DNA of 64,000 nt, from contig NC_011901.1 of the NCBI RefSeq assembly GCF_000021985.1, positions 3,048,501 through 3,112,500 on the forward strand. The letters are read 5' to 3'. The notes under the pieces are model-generated. The model searched no databases and was not told the origin of the DNA. It saw nothing but the letters and a program-made list of their open reading frames with translations. Shown in pieces: positions 49,972 through 58,485 of this stretch (the stretch's first letter is position 1; every line of letters starts with the position of its first letter). This DNA comes from Thioalkalivibrio sulfidiphilus HL-EbGr7. Its GTDB lineage: Bacteria > Pseudomonadota > Gammaproteobacteria > Ectothiorhodospirales > Ectothiorhodospiraceae. The translations under genes were made by a program, and so were the position numbers.

Positions 49972-50838
49972 TCACTCCACGTTCTGCACCTGCTCGCGCA
50001 TCTGCTCGATGAGCACCTTCAGCTCCACCGCGGCCTTGGTGGTCTCCATGTCGTTGGACTTGGAACCCAGGGTGTTGGCCTCGCGGTTGAACTCCTGCAT
50101 GAGAAAATCCAGGCGCCGGCCCACCGGCTCGTCGCGCTCGAGGATCAGGGCCACCTCTTTCAGGTGTCCGTCCAGCCGGTCCAGCTCCTCGTCCACGTCC
50201 AGCCGCTGGGCCTGCAGGGCCAGCTCCTGCTCCAGCCGGCCCGGCTCCATGTCCACGCCCAGGTCGGCGATGCGCGCGCGCCATTTCTCGCGCAGGGCCT
50301 CCACCACCCTGGGCCGGCGCTCGCGCACCTGGGCCACCAGTTCCGAGATCGCCTTGCAGCGGGTCTCCAGGGTCTCGCGCAGGCGCTCCCCTTCCCGCGC
50401 CCGGGTGACGGCCAGTTCGTCCAGGGCGGCATCCAGCAGCGTCATGGCCTCGCCGTGCAGGGACTCGAGATCCGGGGCCGGCTCGCGCACCACCCCCGGC
50501 CAGCGCAGGATCTCCAGGGCCGTGATGCGTGCCGGGTTCATGACCCAGTGCTCCACCTGACCGCACACCTCGATGAGCCTTTTCGCCAGGGGTTCGTTCA
50601 CCTCCAGCCCCGCCTCGCCGCCGGCGGGCGCCTGGTGACGCAGGGACACCTCCACCTTGCCCCGCCCCAGTCGGGCCTGCACCCGCTCGCGCACCGCGTT
50701 CTCCAGGGCACGGAAGGCCTCCGGCAGACGCAGGCTCACCTCCAGGTAACGGTGATTGACGCTCTTCATCTCCCAGGCAAGGGTGCCGTTGGGGGTTTCC
50801 GCTTCGGCGCGGGAGAAGCCGGTCATGCTATGAATCAT
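49972..50838 (-). CDS. yicC: YicC endoribonuclease family protein
   Basis: 288 residues from MIHSMTGFSRAEAETPNGTL at 50838; the longer frame runs back into the heptamer repeat and is not native. Conserved WEMKSVNHRYLEVSLRLPE and LLDFLMQEFNREANTLGSKS-type C-terminal block (here RLDFLMQEFNREANTLGSKS). YicC-type proteins are ribonucleases acting on RNA substrates such as RyhB. It is divergent from rph, the usual arrangement. Confidence 0.95.
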   Translation of the reverse strand: MIHSMTGFSRAEAETPNGTLAWEMKSVNHRYLEVSLRLPEAFRALENAVRERVQARLGRGKVEVSLRHQAPAGGEAGLEVNEPLAKRLIEVCGQVEHWVMNPARITALEILRWPGVVREPAPDLESLHGEAMTLLDAALDELAVTRAREGERLRETLETRCKAISELVAQVRERRPRVVEALREKWRARIADLGVDMEPGRLEQELALQAQRLDVDEELDRLDGHLKEVALILERDEPVGRRLDFLMQEFNREANTLGSKSNDMETTKAAVELKVLIEQMREQVQNVE

Positions 50839-50852
50839 GGAGAGGTCCTTCG

Positions 50853-51000
50853 GACAAGTGACAAGTGACAAGTGACAAGTGGCAAGTGGCAAGTGGCAAG
50901 TGGCAAGTGGCAAGTGGCAAGTGGCAAGTGCTGAGTATAAAGCCCCAGACAACCCCGCAAGGGGTTTCCCTTGCCACTTGAGACTAGCCACTTGCCACTT
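50853..51000. repeat. Heptamer hairpin repeat (GTGACAA x4, GTGGCAA x7-8)
   Basis: A long left array of GTGACAA then GTGGCAA units, a loop containing CCCCGCAAGGGG, and a shorter right arm CTTGCCA, CTTGAGA, CTAGCCA, CTTGCCA, CTT. It fills the divergent yicC/rph region, so both promoters must overlap it. Confidence 0.93.
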
Positions 51001-51041
51001 AGGCTATAATCCGCCCCCCGCACGCCCCCAAGGAGTTACCC

Positions 51042-51761
51042 ATGCGACCCAGTGGCCGCCAGCCCGACCAACTGCGCGAAATCCGCTTCACCCGCCGGTT
51101 CACCAAGCACGCCGAAGGCTCGGTGCTGGTGGAGTTCGGTGACACCCGGGTGCTGTGCACCGCCAGCGTGGATGACCGCACGCCGCCCTGGCTGCGCAAC
51201 AAGGGCAGCGGCTGGGTGACCGCCGAATACGGCATGCTGCCCCGCTCCACCCACGAGCGCATGGCCCGCGAGGCCGCCCGCGGCAAGCAGGGCGGGCGCA
51301 CCCAGGAGATCCAGCGCCTGATCGGCCGCTCCCTGCGCGCCGCCGTGGACCTGGAAGGCCTGGGCGAACGCCAGATCACCGTCGACTGCGACGTGCTGCA
51401 GGCCGATGGCGGCACGCGCACCGCCTCCATCAGCGGCGGCTACGTGGCCCTCCACGACGCCATCACCCACCTGATGAAACAGGGCAAGCTCAAGCGCAAC
51501 CCCCTGTTCGGCGCCGTGGCCTCGGTATCCGTGGGCATCTACCAGGGCGTGCCGGTGCTGGACCTGGACTACGCCGAGGACTCCAACGCCGAGACCGACA
51601 TGAACGTGGTGATGAACGACGCCAACGCCTTCATCGAGGTGCAGGGCACCGCCGAGGGCCACGCCTTCCGCATGGACGAACTCAACAGCATGCTGGCACT
51701 CGCCCAGAGCGGCATCCAGGACATCATCGCCGCCCAGCGCGCGGCGCTGGAACAGGGTTGA
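51042..51761 (+). CDS. rph: Ribonuclease PH
   Basis: 239 residues; phosphorolytic trimming of tRNA 3' ends. [71 protein letters not shown] and [18 protein letters not shown] identify it. A GGAGTT ribosome site is present. Unlike E. coli K-12, the frame is intact to the family C-terminus. Confidence 0.97.
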
Positions 51762-51794
51762 ACCGAACGCCGCAGAGAAAAGGCAAAGGCGTTT

Positions 51795-51885
51795 GACAGG
51801 ATTAACATGATTTACAGGATTAAAAATACTCCATATTAAGGGCCTTTAAATCCTGTGAATCATGTTAATCCTGTCAGATCCTGTG
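51795..51885. repeat. Long inverted repeat (GACAGGATTAACATGATT family)
   Basis: TGACAGGATTAACATGATTT with ACAGGATT, and the inverse at the right (AATCCTGTGAATCATGTTAA, TCCTGTCA), around a 28-nt loop. It lies between rph and rdgB. Confidence 0.88.
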
Positions 51886-51914
51886 CTCTTTATCCGCCCA
51901 CAGAGTAAGCAACC

Positions 51915-52505
51915 ATGAAGATCGTGCTGGCCACCGGTAACGCGGGCAAGGTGCGGGAGTTGTCGGAGTTGCTCGCCGGCACCGGCATCACCATCCTGCC
52001 TCAGTCGGACTTCGGCGTGCCCGAGGCCGAGGAGAACGGGCTGAGCTTCGTCGAGAACGCCATTCTCAAGGCGCGCAACGCCGCCGCCCACACCGGCCTG
52101 CCCGCCATTGCCGACGACTCGGGCATCGAGGTGGACGCCCTCAACGGCTCCCCCGGCATCTACTCCGCCCGCTACGCCGGCCCCGGCGGCGACGCCGAGG
52201 CCAACAACCGCAAGCTGCTCAAGGCCCTGGAACACGTGGAGAGCTCCCAGCGCACGGCGCGGTTTCGCTGCGTGATGGTCTACCTGCGCCACGCCGACGA
52301 TCCCTCGCCGGTGATCGCCGAGGGCAGCTGGGAGGGCCGCATCGCCAGCGAGGCCCGGGGCCCGGGCGGCCACGGCTACGACCCCATCTTCGAGATCCCC
52401 GAACTGGAACTGACCGCCGCCGAGATCAGCCCTGCGGAAAAAAACCGCCGCAGCCATCGCGGGCAGGCGCTTCGGATCCTGCTGGAGCGGCTTCAGGGGC
52501 GCTGA
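51915..52505 (+). CDS. rdgB: XTP/dITP pyrophosphatase RdgB
   Basis: 196 residues of HAM1 fold: [74 protein letters not shown] and [14 protein letters not shown]. It removes non-canonical purine nucleotides. It normally sits in an rph-rdgB-hemW series; here a reverse-strand gene separates it from hemW. Confidence 0.97.
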   Translation: MKIVLATGNAGKVRELSELLAGTGITILPQSDFGVPEAEENGLSFVENAILKARNAAAHTGLPAIADDSGIEVDALNGSPGIYSARYAGPGGDAEANNRKLLKALEHVESSQRTARFRCVMVYLRHADDPSPVIAEGSWEGRIASEARGPGGHGYDPIFEIPELELTAAEISPAEKNRRSHRGQALRILLERLQGR

Positions 52506-52523
52506 AAAAAGACCAAAACCGTT

Positions 52524-52712
52524 TCTCTCGCAGAGGCGCAGAGACGCGGGGAAAAGATGATTGAATGGGTTTTCTTGGCGCCTTCGCGGCTTTGCGAGAG
52601 ACCTGGTTTTTTCCAACGAGGCTGCTCAAAGAAAAATCCGATCCTCTCACGGAAGCACAGGATTTTTTCTACAAGATTTTCCCCGCGTCTCTGCGCCTCC
52701 GCGAGAGAACAG
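52524..52712. repeat. Long inverted repeat (CTCGCAGAGGCGCAGAGACG family), compound
   Basis: Outer arms CTCTCGCAGAGGCGCAGAGA-CGCGGGGAAAA and its inverse at 52676-52708. The 130-nt loop holds further half-arms (CTTCGCGGCTTTGCGAGAG; CTCTCACGGAAGCACAGGAT), so several repeats have merged. Confidence 0.82.
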
Positions 52713-52734
52713 CCTTTGACTTTACCCCGCCAAC

Positions 52735-53715
52735 TCAGGCCAACGCACGATACCCCAACAGCACGTCCACCGCCTGACCGGTGCTGCCGTCGGTGCGCTG
52801 GAAGCGGCCTACCTGGGCGATGAGATCGTCCTCGTTGAGCGCCTTCTCGGTGTTGACGTAGGCGAGATGAATGGCGCTCACGCCCGCGGTCTCCAGGGAC
52901 TTCAGATGCTGGGTCCCGTCGGCATCCATGCGGAAGAGTCGCAGCCGGTCGAACACATTGTCGCGGGCGTCGATGACGCCGTCGCCGTTGCTGTCGAAAC
53001 GGGCCAGTTCGTCGAAGCCGTTGGCGGCACCGTGCTGGTCACCGAACAGTTCGCGCCCGTCATCGATCACCCCGTTGCCATCGCGGTCCAGGGCCAGGAA
53101 CCAGGAATTGCCCGACACGAAGCTCACCTGCTCCTTGCGGCCATCGCCGGTGATGTCGAAGGCCACGCCCTCATCCACCCCGGTGGTCGTCACACCCTCG
53201 CCGCCCAGGTCCAGCAGCAGGGGGTCGGCCCGCTGGGGCTGGTCCTGGATGTTCAGGCTGACGCTCAAGCTCTCCTGGCGGAAGGCCTCGAAACGGATGC
53301 GGAACTCGCCGGTGACGGCATTGCCCTCCACCTCCACGCTGATGAAGGTGGTGCGCTCGAAACGCATGTCCAGCTCCAGGCCCACCGTACCCCGGGCCGC
53401 CGCACCCTGGGCCGGCGGCGCGGACTCGCCCACGGGCTCGAGGCCACCTGCCGCCTGCTTCGACGCCTCGGCCGGGGCCTTGTCGTCATCACCGATGCGG
53501 AAGGTACGCTTGATGATCTGGAAGTCCGTGTCCTTCTCCAGGCGCGCCTTGACCTCTTCCAGCACCCGCACCTGCTCCGCCTCGGGCGGCTCGGCCGGCA
53601 CCCGCGCCGGCGGCACCGCCGGGACGGCCGGGGTGGCCCGCTGACCGGGACCGTTGGGCTGGGCGGGGATGGCCGGGGTGGCGCGCAGCGGCGCATTGGC
53701 AAGGGCGGCAAGCAT
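52735..53715 (-). CDS. EF-hand-like calcium-binding hypothetical protein
   Basis: 326 residues. Residues 1-48 are a Pro/Ala-rich segment without a signal peptide. Residues ~160-260 contain LLLDLGGEGVTTTGVDEGVA, then two DxDxDG-type loops, D210-RDGNGVIDDGRELFG and D241-SNGDGVIDARDNVF, as in the end domains of RTX proteins. Calcium binding is likely. No RTX nonapeptides are present. It may be exported by a type I system (inference). The gene interrupts rdgB-hemW synteny. Confidence 0.68.
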   Translation of the reverse strand: MLAALANAPLRATPAIPAQPNGPGQRATPAVPAVPPARVPAEPPEAEQVRVLEEVKARLEKDTDFQIIKRTFRIGDDDKAPAEASKQAAGGLEPVGESAPPAQGAAARGTVGLELDMRFERTTFISVEVEGNAVTGEFRIRFEAFRQESLSVSLNIQDQPQRADPLLLDLGGEGVTTTGVDEGVAFDITGDGRKEQVSFVSGNSWFLALDRDGNGVIDDGRELFGDQHGAANGFDELARFDSNGDGVIDARDNVFDRLRLFRMDADGTQHLKSLETAGVSAIHLAYVNTEKALNEDDLIAQVGRFQRTDGSTGQAVDVLLGYRALA

Positions 53716-53784
53716 GATTCGGGTCCTGCGCAGGGGATATCTGAACCGGATATCGGCCAGCCAGGGAAAATCTTTAAGCCGAGC

Positions 53785-53862
53785 GTAGGTCGGCCTTCAG
53801 GCCGACGAACGAGGCTCCGATGGACAGCGGCGTCGGCCTGAAGGCCGACCTGCGGGCCGTGT
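53785..53862. repeat. Inverted repeat (GTAGGTCGGCCTTCAGGCCG family), copy 1
   Basis: GCGTAGGTCGGCCTTCAGGC-CGACG then, after about 30 nt, CGTCGGCCTGAAGGCCGACC. Each arm is itself a palindrome (GGCCTTCAGGCC). Copy 2 is at 55537-55612. Confidence 0.9.
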
Positions 53863-53867
53863 CAGTA

Positions 53868-53912
53868 GGGCTTTCAACTTCCCACTTCCCCATTCACACT
53901 TCGCACTTCCAT
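53868..53912. repeat. Heptamer repeat right arm (CTTCCCA/ATTCACA)
   Basis: CTTTCAACTTCCCACTTCCC, CATTCACACTTCGCACTTCC. It is a single arm without its partner, directly before hemW. Confidence 0.8.
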
Positions 53913-53935
53913 TCCCGACCTCCCCTGCCCGCCCC

Positions 53936-55099
53936 ATGCTCCTGCCCCCCCTGAGCCTCTACATCCACCTCCCCTGGTGCGTGCGCAAGTGCCCCTACTG
54001 CGACTTCAACTCCCACGAGGCCCGGGAGGCGGTGCCCGAGGCGGCCTACGTGGATGCCCTGCTGGCGGACCTGGAATCTGAGCTGCCCCGGGTCTGGGGG
54101 CGGCGCCTGGAGTCGGTGTTCCTGGGGGGCGGCACGCCGAGCCTGTTCTCGCCGGAGGCCCTGGACCATTTGTTCTCGGAACTGCGGGCGCGCCTGCCCT
54201 GGCGGCCGGACATGGAGGTGACCCTGGAGGCGAACCCGGGCACCACGGACGCGGGCCGGTTCCGGGGCTACCGGGAGGCGGGGGTCAACCGGCTGTCCAT
54301 CGGCGTGCAGAGCTTCGATGACGACCAGCTCAGGCAGCTGGGGCGCATCCACGGCGCCCGGGAGGCGCGGGTGGCCTTCGAGGCGGCCCGTTCGGCGGGC
54401 TTTGAGAACATCAACATCGACCTGATGTTCGGCCTGCCGGGGCAGACCGTGGCGGGCGCGCTCAAGGATCTTGCCGAGGGCCTGGCCCTGGGCCCGGAGC
54501 ACCTGTCCTGGTACCAGCTCACCCTGGAACCCAACACCCGCTTCGCCGCGCAGCCCCCCGTGCTGCCCGAGGAGGACACCCTCTGGGACATGCACACGGC
54601 CGGTCAGGAGCATCTGGCCGAGGCCGGCTATACTCAGTACGAGGTCTCCGCCTACGCCCGCGCCGGCCGCCCCTGCCGCCACAACCTCAACTACTGGGAG
54701 TTCGGCGACTACCTGGGGATCGGCGCCGGGGCCCACGGCAAGATCTCGCTGCCGGCGGAAGGCCGCATCCTGCGGCGCTGGAAACACCGCCAGCCGCGGC
54801 AGTACATGGAGGCGGCCCGCTCGGGCGAGGCCGCCAGCGGCGAACACACCCTCACACGGGAGGAGACGGTGTTCGAATTCATGCTCAATGCCATGCGGCT
54901 CAACCAGGGCGTGCCCCTGGCGCTGTTCACCGAGCGCACCGGGCTCGCCCCCGAGGCCCTGGAGCCCATGCGCGGCGAGGCCGTGGCACGGGGCCTGCTC
55001 ACCGATGACCCCGAACGCCTGGAACCCACCGAACTGGGCCGGCGTTTCCTCAACGACCTGCAGGCCCTGTTCCTGGTCGACGGCGATGCAGCCCCTTGA
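53936..55099 (+). CDS. hemW: Heme chaperone HemW (radical SAM)
   Basis: 387 residues. SAM-cluster cysteines C15, C19, C22 (LPWCVRKCPYCDFNSHE), SVFLGGGTPSLFSPEAL, SIGVQSFDDDQLRQLGRIH, INIDLMFGLPGQTVAGALKD and the C-terminal HemN-like domain mark it. HxxxC of HemN proper is lacking at the N-terminus, so it is HemW, the heme-insertion chaperone, not coproporphyrinogen oxidase. The start overlaps no other gene; the next gene begins inside its end. Confidence 0.95.
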   Translation: MLLPPLSLYIHLPWCVRKCPYCDFNSHEAREAVPEAAYVDALLADLESELPRVWGRRLESVFLGGGTPSLFSPEALDHLFSELRARLPWRPDMEVTLEANPGTTDAGRFRGYREAGVNRLSIGVQSFDDDQLRQLGRIHGAREARVAFEAARSAGFENINIDLMFGLPGQTVAGALKDLAEGLALGPEHLSWYQLTLEPNTRFAAQPPVLPEEDTLWDMHTAGQEHLAEAGYTQYEVSAYARAGRPCRHNLNYWEFGDYLGIGAGAHGKISLPAEGRILRRWKHRQPRQYMEAARSGEAASGEHTLTREETVFEFMLNAMRLNQGVPLALFTERTGLAPEALEPMRGEAVARGLLTDDPERLEPTELGRRFLNDLQALFLVDGDAAP

Positions 55100-55274
55100 G
55101 TTCGTCAGCCTGATCTGCCCCCACTGCGGCGCGGGCTTCGACACCGAGGTGGACCTCACCACCCTGCCCGCCAGTTACGTGGAAGACTGCCAGACCTGCT
55201 GCGCCCCCATCCTGATCACCGCCACCGTGGACGGCGGTGGCATCGCCATCCACGCCCGTCGCGAGAACGACTGA
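55086..55274 (+). CDS. CPXCG motif-containing cysteine-rich small protein
   Basis: 62 residues, starting at ATG 55086 within the last codons of hemW. Two cysteine pairs, CPHCG near the N-terminus and CQTCC near residue 37, form a single zinc-ribbon-like unit. It is a known small family of unknown function in gammaproteobacteria. The 14-nt overlap implies translational coupling. Confidence 0.8.
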   Translation: MQPLEFVSLICPHCGAGFDTEVDLTTLPASYVEDCQTCCAPILITATVDGGGIAIHARREND

Positions 55275-55277
55275 ACG

Positions 55278-55526
55278 ATGACGTCGGATTACACCCCGAT
55301 CTCCTGCGAGCTCTACAGCGAATACGAACTGGCCATCATGCGTGGCCGTACCCTGAAGGTGAGATGGAAGGACCGCTACGGCATGGATCGGGTGGAGACC
55401 CTCAGGCCCACGGATCTGCGCACCCGCCGGCACGCGGAATTCATGATCGCCCGCAATCAGCTGGGACAGCGGCGGGTGTTGCGCCTGGATCGGATCGTTG
55501 AAACGCAGGAAAGGGGTGAGGCGTGA
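55278..55526 (+). CDS. Rho-binding antiterminator-like protein (Rof family)
   Basis: 82 residues: YTPISCELYSEYELAIMRGR with the YxPI-C-YDxxE-like start, then a strand-rich core and RRVLRLDRIVE. This fits Rof (YaeO), which binds Rho and blocks its RNA site in E. coli. It starts 3 nt after the CPXCG gene and ends before a palindromic repeat. A second, weaker homologue is at 21288. Confidence 0.7.
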   Translation: MTSDYTPISCELYSEYELAIMRGRTLKVRWKDRYGMDRVETLRPTDLRTRRHAEFMIARNQLGQRRVLRLDRIVETQERGEA

Positions 55527-55536
55527 GGAGGCAGGC

Positions 55537-55612
55537 GTAGGTCGGCCTTCAGGCCGACGACGGAGGCCTGGCGAGGCAACACTGTCGGCCTGAAGGCCGA
55601 CCTACGCCTCAC
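55537..55612. repeat. Inverted repeat (GTAGGTCGGCCTTCAGGCCG family), copy 2
   Basis: GCGTAGGTCGGCCTTCAGGC-CGACG ... TGTCGGCCTGAAGGCCGACC-TACGCC: arms pair over about 22 bp. It lies between the converging rof-like gene and rimO. Confidence 0.92.
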
Positions 55613-55616
55613 ACGC

Positions 55617-56957
55617 CTATCCTTTCCGCTTGCCGAACAAATCGTGTTCTGACGCCGCCGTGATCTCCACGTCCACGATCTGTCCGGCCTCGAGCCCCTC
55701 GCCGTCCTCGATCACCACCACGCCGTCGATCTCCGGGGCGTCGCTGCTTGAGCGGGCGATGATCGCGCCGTCCTCGTCCTCGCCGTCCACCAGCACCGTG
55801 AGCGTCCGGCCCACCCTGGCCTGCAGCCGGTCGGCGCTGATGGCCGCCTGCACCTCCATGAAGCGCTCCAGGCGCTCGGCCTTCACCTCCTCCGGCACCG
55901 GGTCCGGCAGGGCGTTGGCGGCGGCACCCTCCACCGGCGAGTAGGCGAAACAGCCCACCCGGTCCAGCTGCGCCTCCTCGATGAACGCCAGCAGTTCCTC
56001 GAACTCGTCCTCGGTCTCGCCGGGGAAGCCCACGATGAAGGTGCTGCGCAGGGTGATGTCGGGGCAGATCTCCCGCCAGGCACGGATGCGCTCCAGGGCC
56101 TTCTCCGAGGCGGCGGGGCGACGCATGGCCTTGAGCACCCGGGGACTGCCGTGCTGCAGGGGCACGTCCAGATAGGGCAGCAGCTTGCCCTCGGCCATGA
56201 GCGGGATGAGCTGGTCCACATGGGGGTAGGGGTAGACGTAGTGCAGGCGCACCCAGACCCCCAGGCTGCCCAGGGCCTCGGCCAGCTGCTGGATGTGGGT
56301 GCGCAGGGGCCGGCCCTGCCAGAAGCCGGTGCGGTATTTCACGTCCACGCCGTAGGCGCTGGTGTCCTGGGAGACGATCAGCAGTTCCTTCACCCCCGCG
56401 GCCACCAGGTTCTCCGCCTCCTGCATCACCTCGCCCACCGGGCGGCTCACCAGGTCGCCCCGGAACTGGGGGATGATGCAGAAGCTGCAGCGGTGGTTGC
56501 AGCCTTCGGAGATCTTCAGGTAGGCGTAGTGGCGCGGGGTGAGCTTCACGCCGCCCAGGGGCACCAGGCTCTCGAAGGGGGCATGGGACGGGGGCAGGTG
56601 ACGGTGCACCTCCGCCATCACCGCCTCGTAGGCGTGGGGACCGGTGACGGCCAGCACCCCGGGGTGGGCATCGCGCACCTTGTCCGCCTCGGCGCCCAGG
56701 CAGCCGGTGACGATCACACGGCCGTTCTCGGTGAGCGCCTCGCCGATGGCCTCCAGGGACTCCTCCACCGCCGCGTCGATGAAGCCGCAGGTGTTGACCA
56801 CCACCAGGTCGGCGTCCTCGTAGCTGGGCGAGATGCCGTAGCCCTCGGCCCGCAACTGGGTGAGGATGCGCTCGGAATCCACCAGGGCCTTGGGGCAGCC
56901 CAGGCTGACGAAACCCACGCGCCCGCCGCCAGCGGCCTGTTCAGACGATTTACTCAT
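55617..56957 (-). CDS. rimO: Ribosomal protein S12 methylthiotransferase RimO
   Basis: 446 residues. UPF0004 cysteines C21 ([12 protein letters not shown]), C57 (NTCGF), C86 (TGCLG) bind the auxiliary cluster; radical-SAM cysteines C153, C157, C160 ([13 protein letters not shown]). A TRAM domain ends the protein ([20 protein letters not shown]). [15 protein letters not shown] and [14 protein letters not shown] distinguish RimO from MiaB. It methylthiolates Asp of ribosomal protein S12. Confidence 0.97.
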   Translation of the reverse strand: MSKSSEQAAGGGRVGFVSLGCPKALVDSERILTQLRAEGYGISPSYEDADLVVVNTCGFIDAAVEESLEAIGEALTENGRVIVTGCLGAEADKVRDAHPGVLAVTGPHAYEAVMAEVHRHLPPSHAPFESLVPLGGVKLTPRHYAYLKISEGCNHRCSFCIIPQFRGDLVSRPVGEVMQEAENLVAAGVKELLIVSQDTSAYGVDVKYRTGFWQGRPLRTHIQQLAEALGSLGVWVRLHYVYPYPHVDQLIPLMAEGKLLPYLDVPLQHGSPRVLKAMRRPAASEKALERIRAWREICPDITLRSTFIVGFPGETEDEFEELLAFIEEAQLDRVGCFAYSPVEGAAANALPDPVPEEVKAERLERFMEVQAAISADRLQARVGRTLTVLVDGEDEDGAIIARSSSDAPEIDGVVVIEDGEGLEAGQIVDVEITAASEHDLFGKRKG

Positions 56958-57309
56958 GCACCGACCTCGACAAAATCCTGACGTTTATGCACATCAATGG
57001 GGCAGACAATTCGGCAGATGACCGGTTGATGAAAATGATGACAGCCCCCGCGCAGGGAATGCTAATAAAGCAAGCATTTCAGACACTTAAATAATTGGCT
57101 ATTTTTTAACCGATCCAACAGCTCCCCTGATCCGGCAAGCCCCGGGACCGGTTGACCCCATTTCTTCCACAAAGTTATCCACAGGTTTTGTGGAAAACCC
57201 CTGAAGCGCTTGGGGGACAAGCACTTACCCGGACTTCCTGTGCCTGGGGGCATGACTCTGGGGCAGCGCAGCATAGTGCCCGGCACCGGTCCTGTGAAGC
57301 CCTGACCCC
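56958..57309. other. Intergenic region between rimO and rpmE
   Basis: No gene is visible. It contains an AT-rich stretch (57078-57110) and, at 57175-57183, a perfect DnaA-box sequence TTATCCACA followed by an inverse-like TTTTGTGGAAAA. The rimO promoter should be here too. Confidence 0.55.
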
Positions 57310-57338
57310 TTGCCCCCGGGTTCCGGATTCAGTATATT
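57310..57338 (+). promoter_or_regulatory. Sigma70 promoter of rpmE
   Basis: TTGCCC, 17 nt, TATATT, ending 42 nt before the rpmE start. Both hexamers match the consensus in four or more positions with ideal spacing. Confidence 0.7.
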
Positions 57339-57380
57339 GCGCCTCTTTTCCTTGCCAGACATGGTTTTGAGGACGCTTCC

Positions 57381-57584
57381 ATGAAGCCCGATATTCATCC
57401 CGATTACCACGAAGTCGCCGTGACCTGCAGCTGCGGCAACAATTTCAAGACCCGCTCCACCTACCAGGGTTCGGAGCTCAACGTGGAAGTGTGTTCCGCC
57501 TGCCATCCGTTCTTCACCGGCAAGCAGAAGATCATGGACACCGCCGGCCAGGTGGACAAGTTCCGTCGCCGCTACGGCATGTAA
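57381..57584 (+). CDS. rpmE: 50S ribosomal protein L31
   Basis: 67 residues ([44 protein letters not shown]). It keeps the zinc-binding cysteines (C16, C18 and C37, C40), so it is the zinc-containing C+ form. It has a good promoter and a strong terminator, the latter inside the next gene. Confidence 0.97.
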   Translation: MKPDIHPDYHEVAVTCSCGNNFKTRSTYQGSELNVEVCSACHPFFTGKQKIMDTAGQVDKFRRRYGM

Positions 57585-57593
57585 TACCTGCTC

Positions 57594-58430
57594 ATGGTTC
57601 TCGCTCGAACCATGCAAAGGGCGCACGCACGGTGCGCCCTTTTTTTTGCCGCCCTGTTCGCCGCGCTGCTGCTGGCGACAGCCCCCGCCCTCGCCCAGCT
57701 GCCGGAGAGCTGCCTGCCCCCGGGCCAGGACCATGGCAAGGCGCGGGTGGACTTCGTCTATGACGGCGACACCGTCAGGCTGGTGGACGGGCGGCGCATC
57801 CGCCTGATCGGCCTGGACACGCCGGAGTTCCACCACCGGGACGAGCGGCGCGAGGCCGAGCCCTATGCCGTGGAGGCCCACGAGGCACTCAAGGCGCTGC
57901 TCGCCGAGCACGGCCAGCAGGTGCTACTCGTCCACGACCGGCAGCGCCACGACCGCTACCAGCGCACCCTCGCCCATCTCTACACCCCCGACGGCCGGAG
58001 CATCACCGCCCTGATGCTGCAGCAGGGCCTCGGCACCCGCCTGACCATCCCGCCCAACGACTGGAACGTGGACTGCTACCGGGACGCGGAACGGGAGGCC
58101 GGCATCGCCCAGCGGGGCATCTGGTCCCTGAGCCAGAATAGCCTGTTCGACGCCACCGAACTGCCCCGGGACGCCACCGGCTTCCGGCGCGTGGAAGGCC
58201 GCGTGACGCGCATCGGCGAGAGCCCCCGGGCGATCTGGATCAACCTGGAAGGCGACGTGGCCCTGCGCATCGACCGGGAGGACCTGCAATTTTTCCCGGA
58301 TCTGGATGTCACAAGCCTCATGGATGCGCGGGTACGGGGACGCGGCTACGTCTATAATCATCGCGGCCAGCTGCGCATCCGTCTGCGACACGCGGCGGAC
58401 CTCGAGATCCTCGCCGTGAACGGATCCTGA
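57594..58430 (+). CDS. Secreted thermonuclease (SNase) family protein
   Basis: Up to 278 residues; the second ATG (57612, MQRAHARCALFFAALFAALL) gives the better signal peptide, cleaved near PALAQ. The SNase OB-fold has DFVYDGDTVRLVDGRRIRLI and GLDTPE, ERREAEPYAVEAHEALK, HDRYQRTLAHLYTPDG and EREAGIAQRGIWSL. A second OB-like domain follows (VEGRVTRIGESPRAIWINLE). It is likely a calcium-dependent nuclease in the periplasm or outside. The rpmE terminator is within its signal-peptide codons. Confidence 0.88.
   Translation: MVLARTMQRAHARCALFFAALFAALLLATAPALAQLPESCLPPGQDHGKARVDFVYDGDTVRLVDGRRIRLIGLDTPEFHHRDERREAEPYAVEAHEALKALLAEHGQQVLLVHDRQRHDRYQRTLAHLYTPDGRSITALMLQQGLGTRLTIPPNDWNVDCYRDAEREAGIAQRGIWSLSQNSLFDATELPRDATGFRRVEGRVTRIGESPRAIWINLEGDVALRIDREDLQFFPDLDVTSLMDARVRGRGYVYNHRGQLRIRLRHAADLEILAVNGS
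57616..57647 (+). terminator. Rho-independent terminator of rpmE, inside the next coding sequence
   Basis: AAAGGGCGCAC, loop GCACG, GTGCGCCCTTT followed by a run of eight T. It lies 31 nt after the rpmE stop and overlaps codons 8-18 of the nuclease gene. Confidence 0.88.
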
Positions 58431-58485
58431 GCCCCGGCCCACGGCAGCCGCCCCGATCACCCACACCTGATCACGAAGCACCGCC

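Noticed and set aside
57175-57192. Replication origin at the DnaA box
   Set aside because: Only one perfect box; no dnaA, dnaN or gidA genes and no box cluster.
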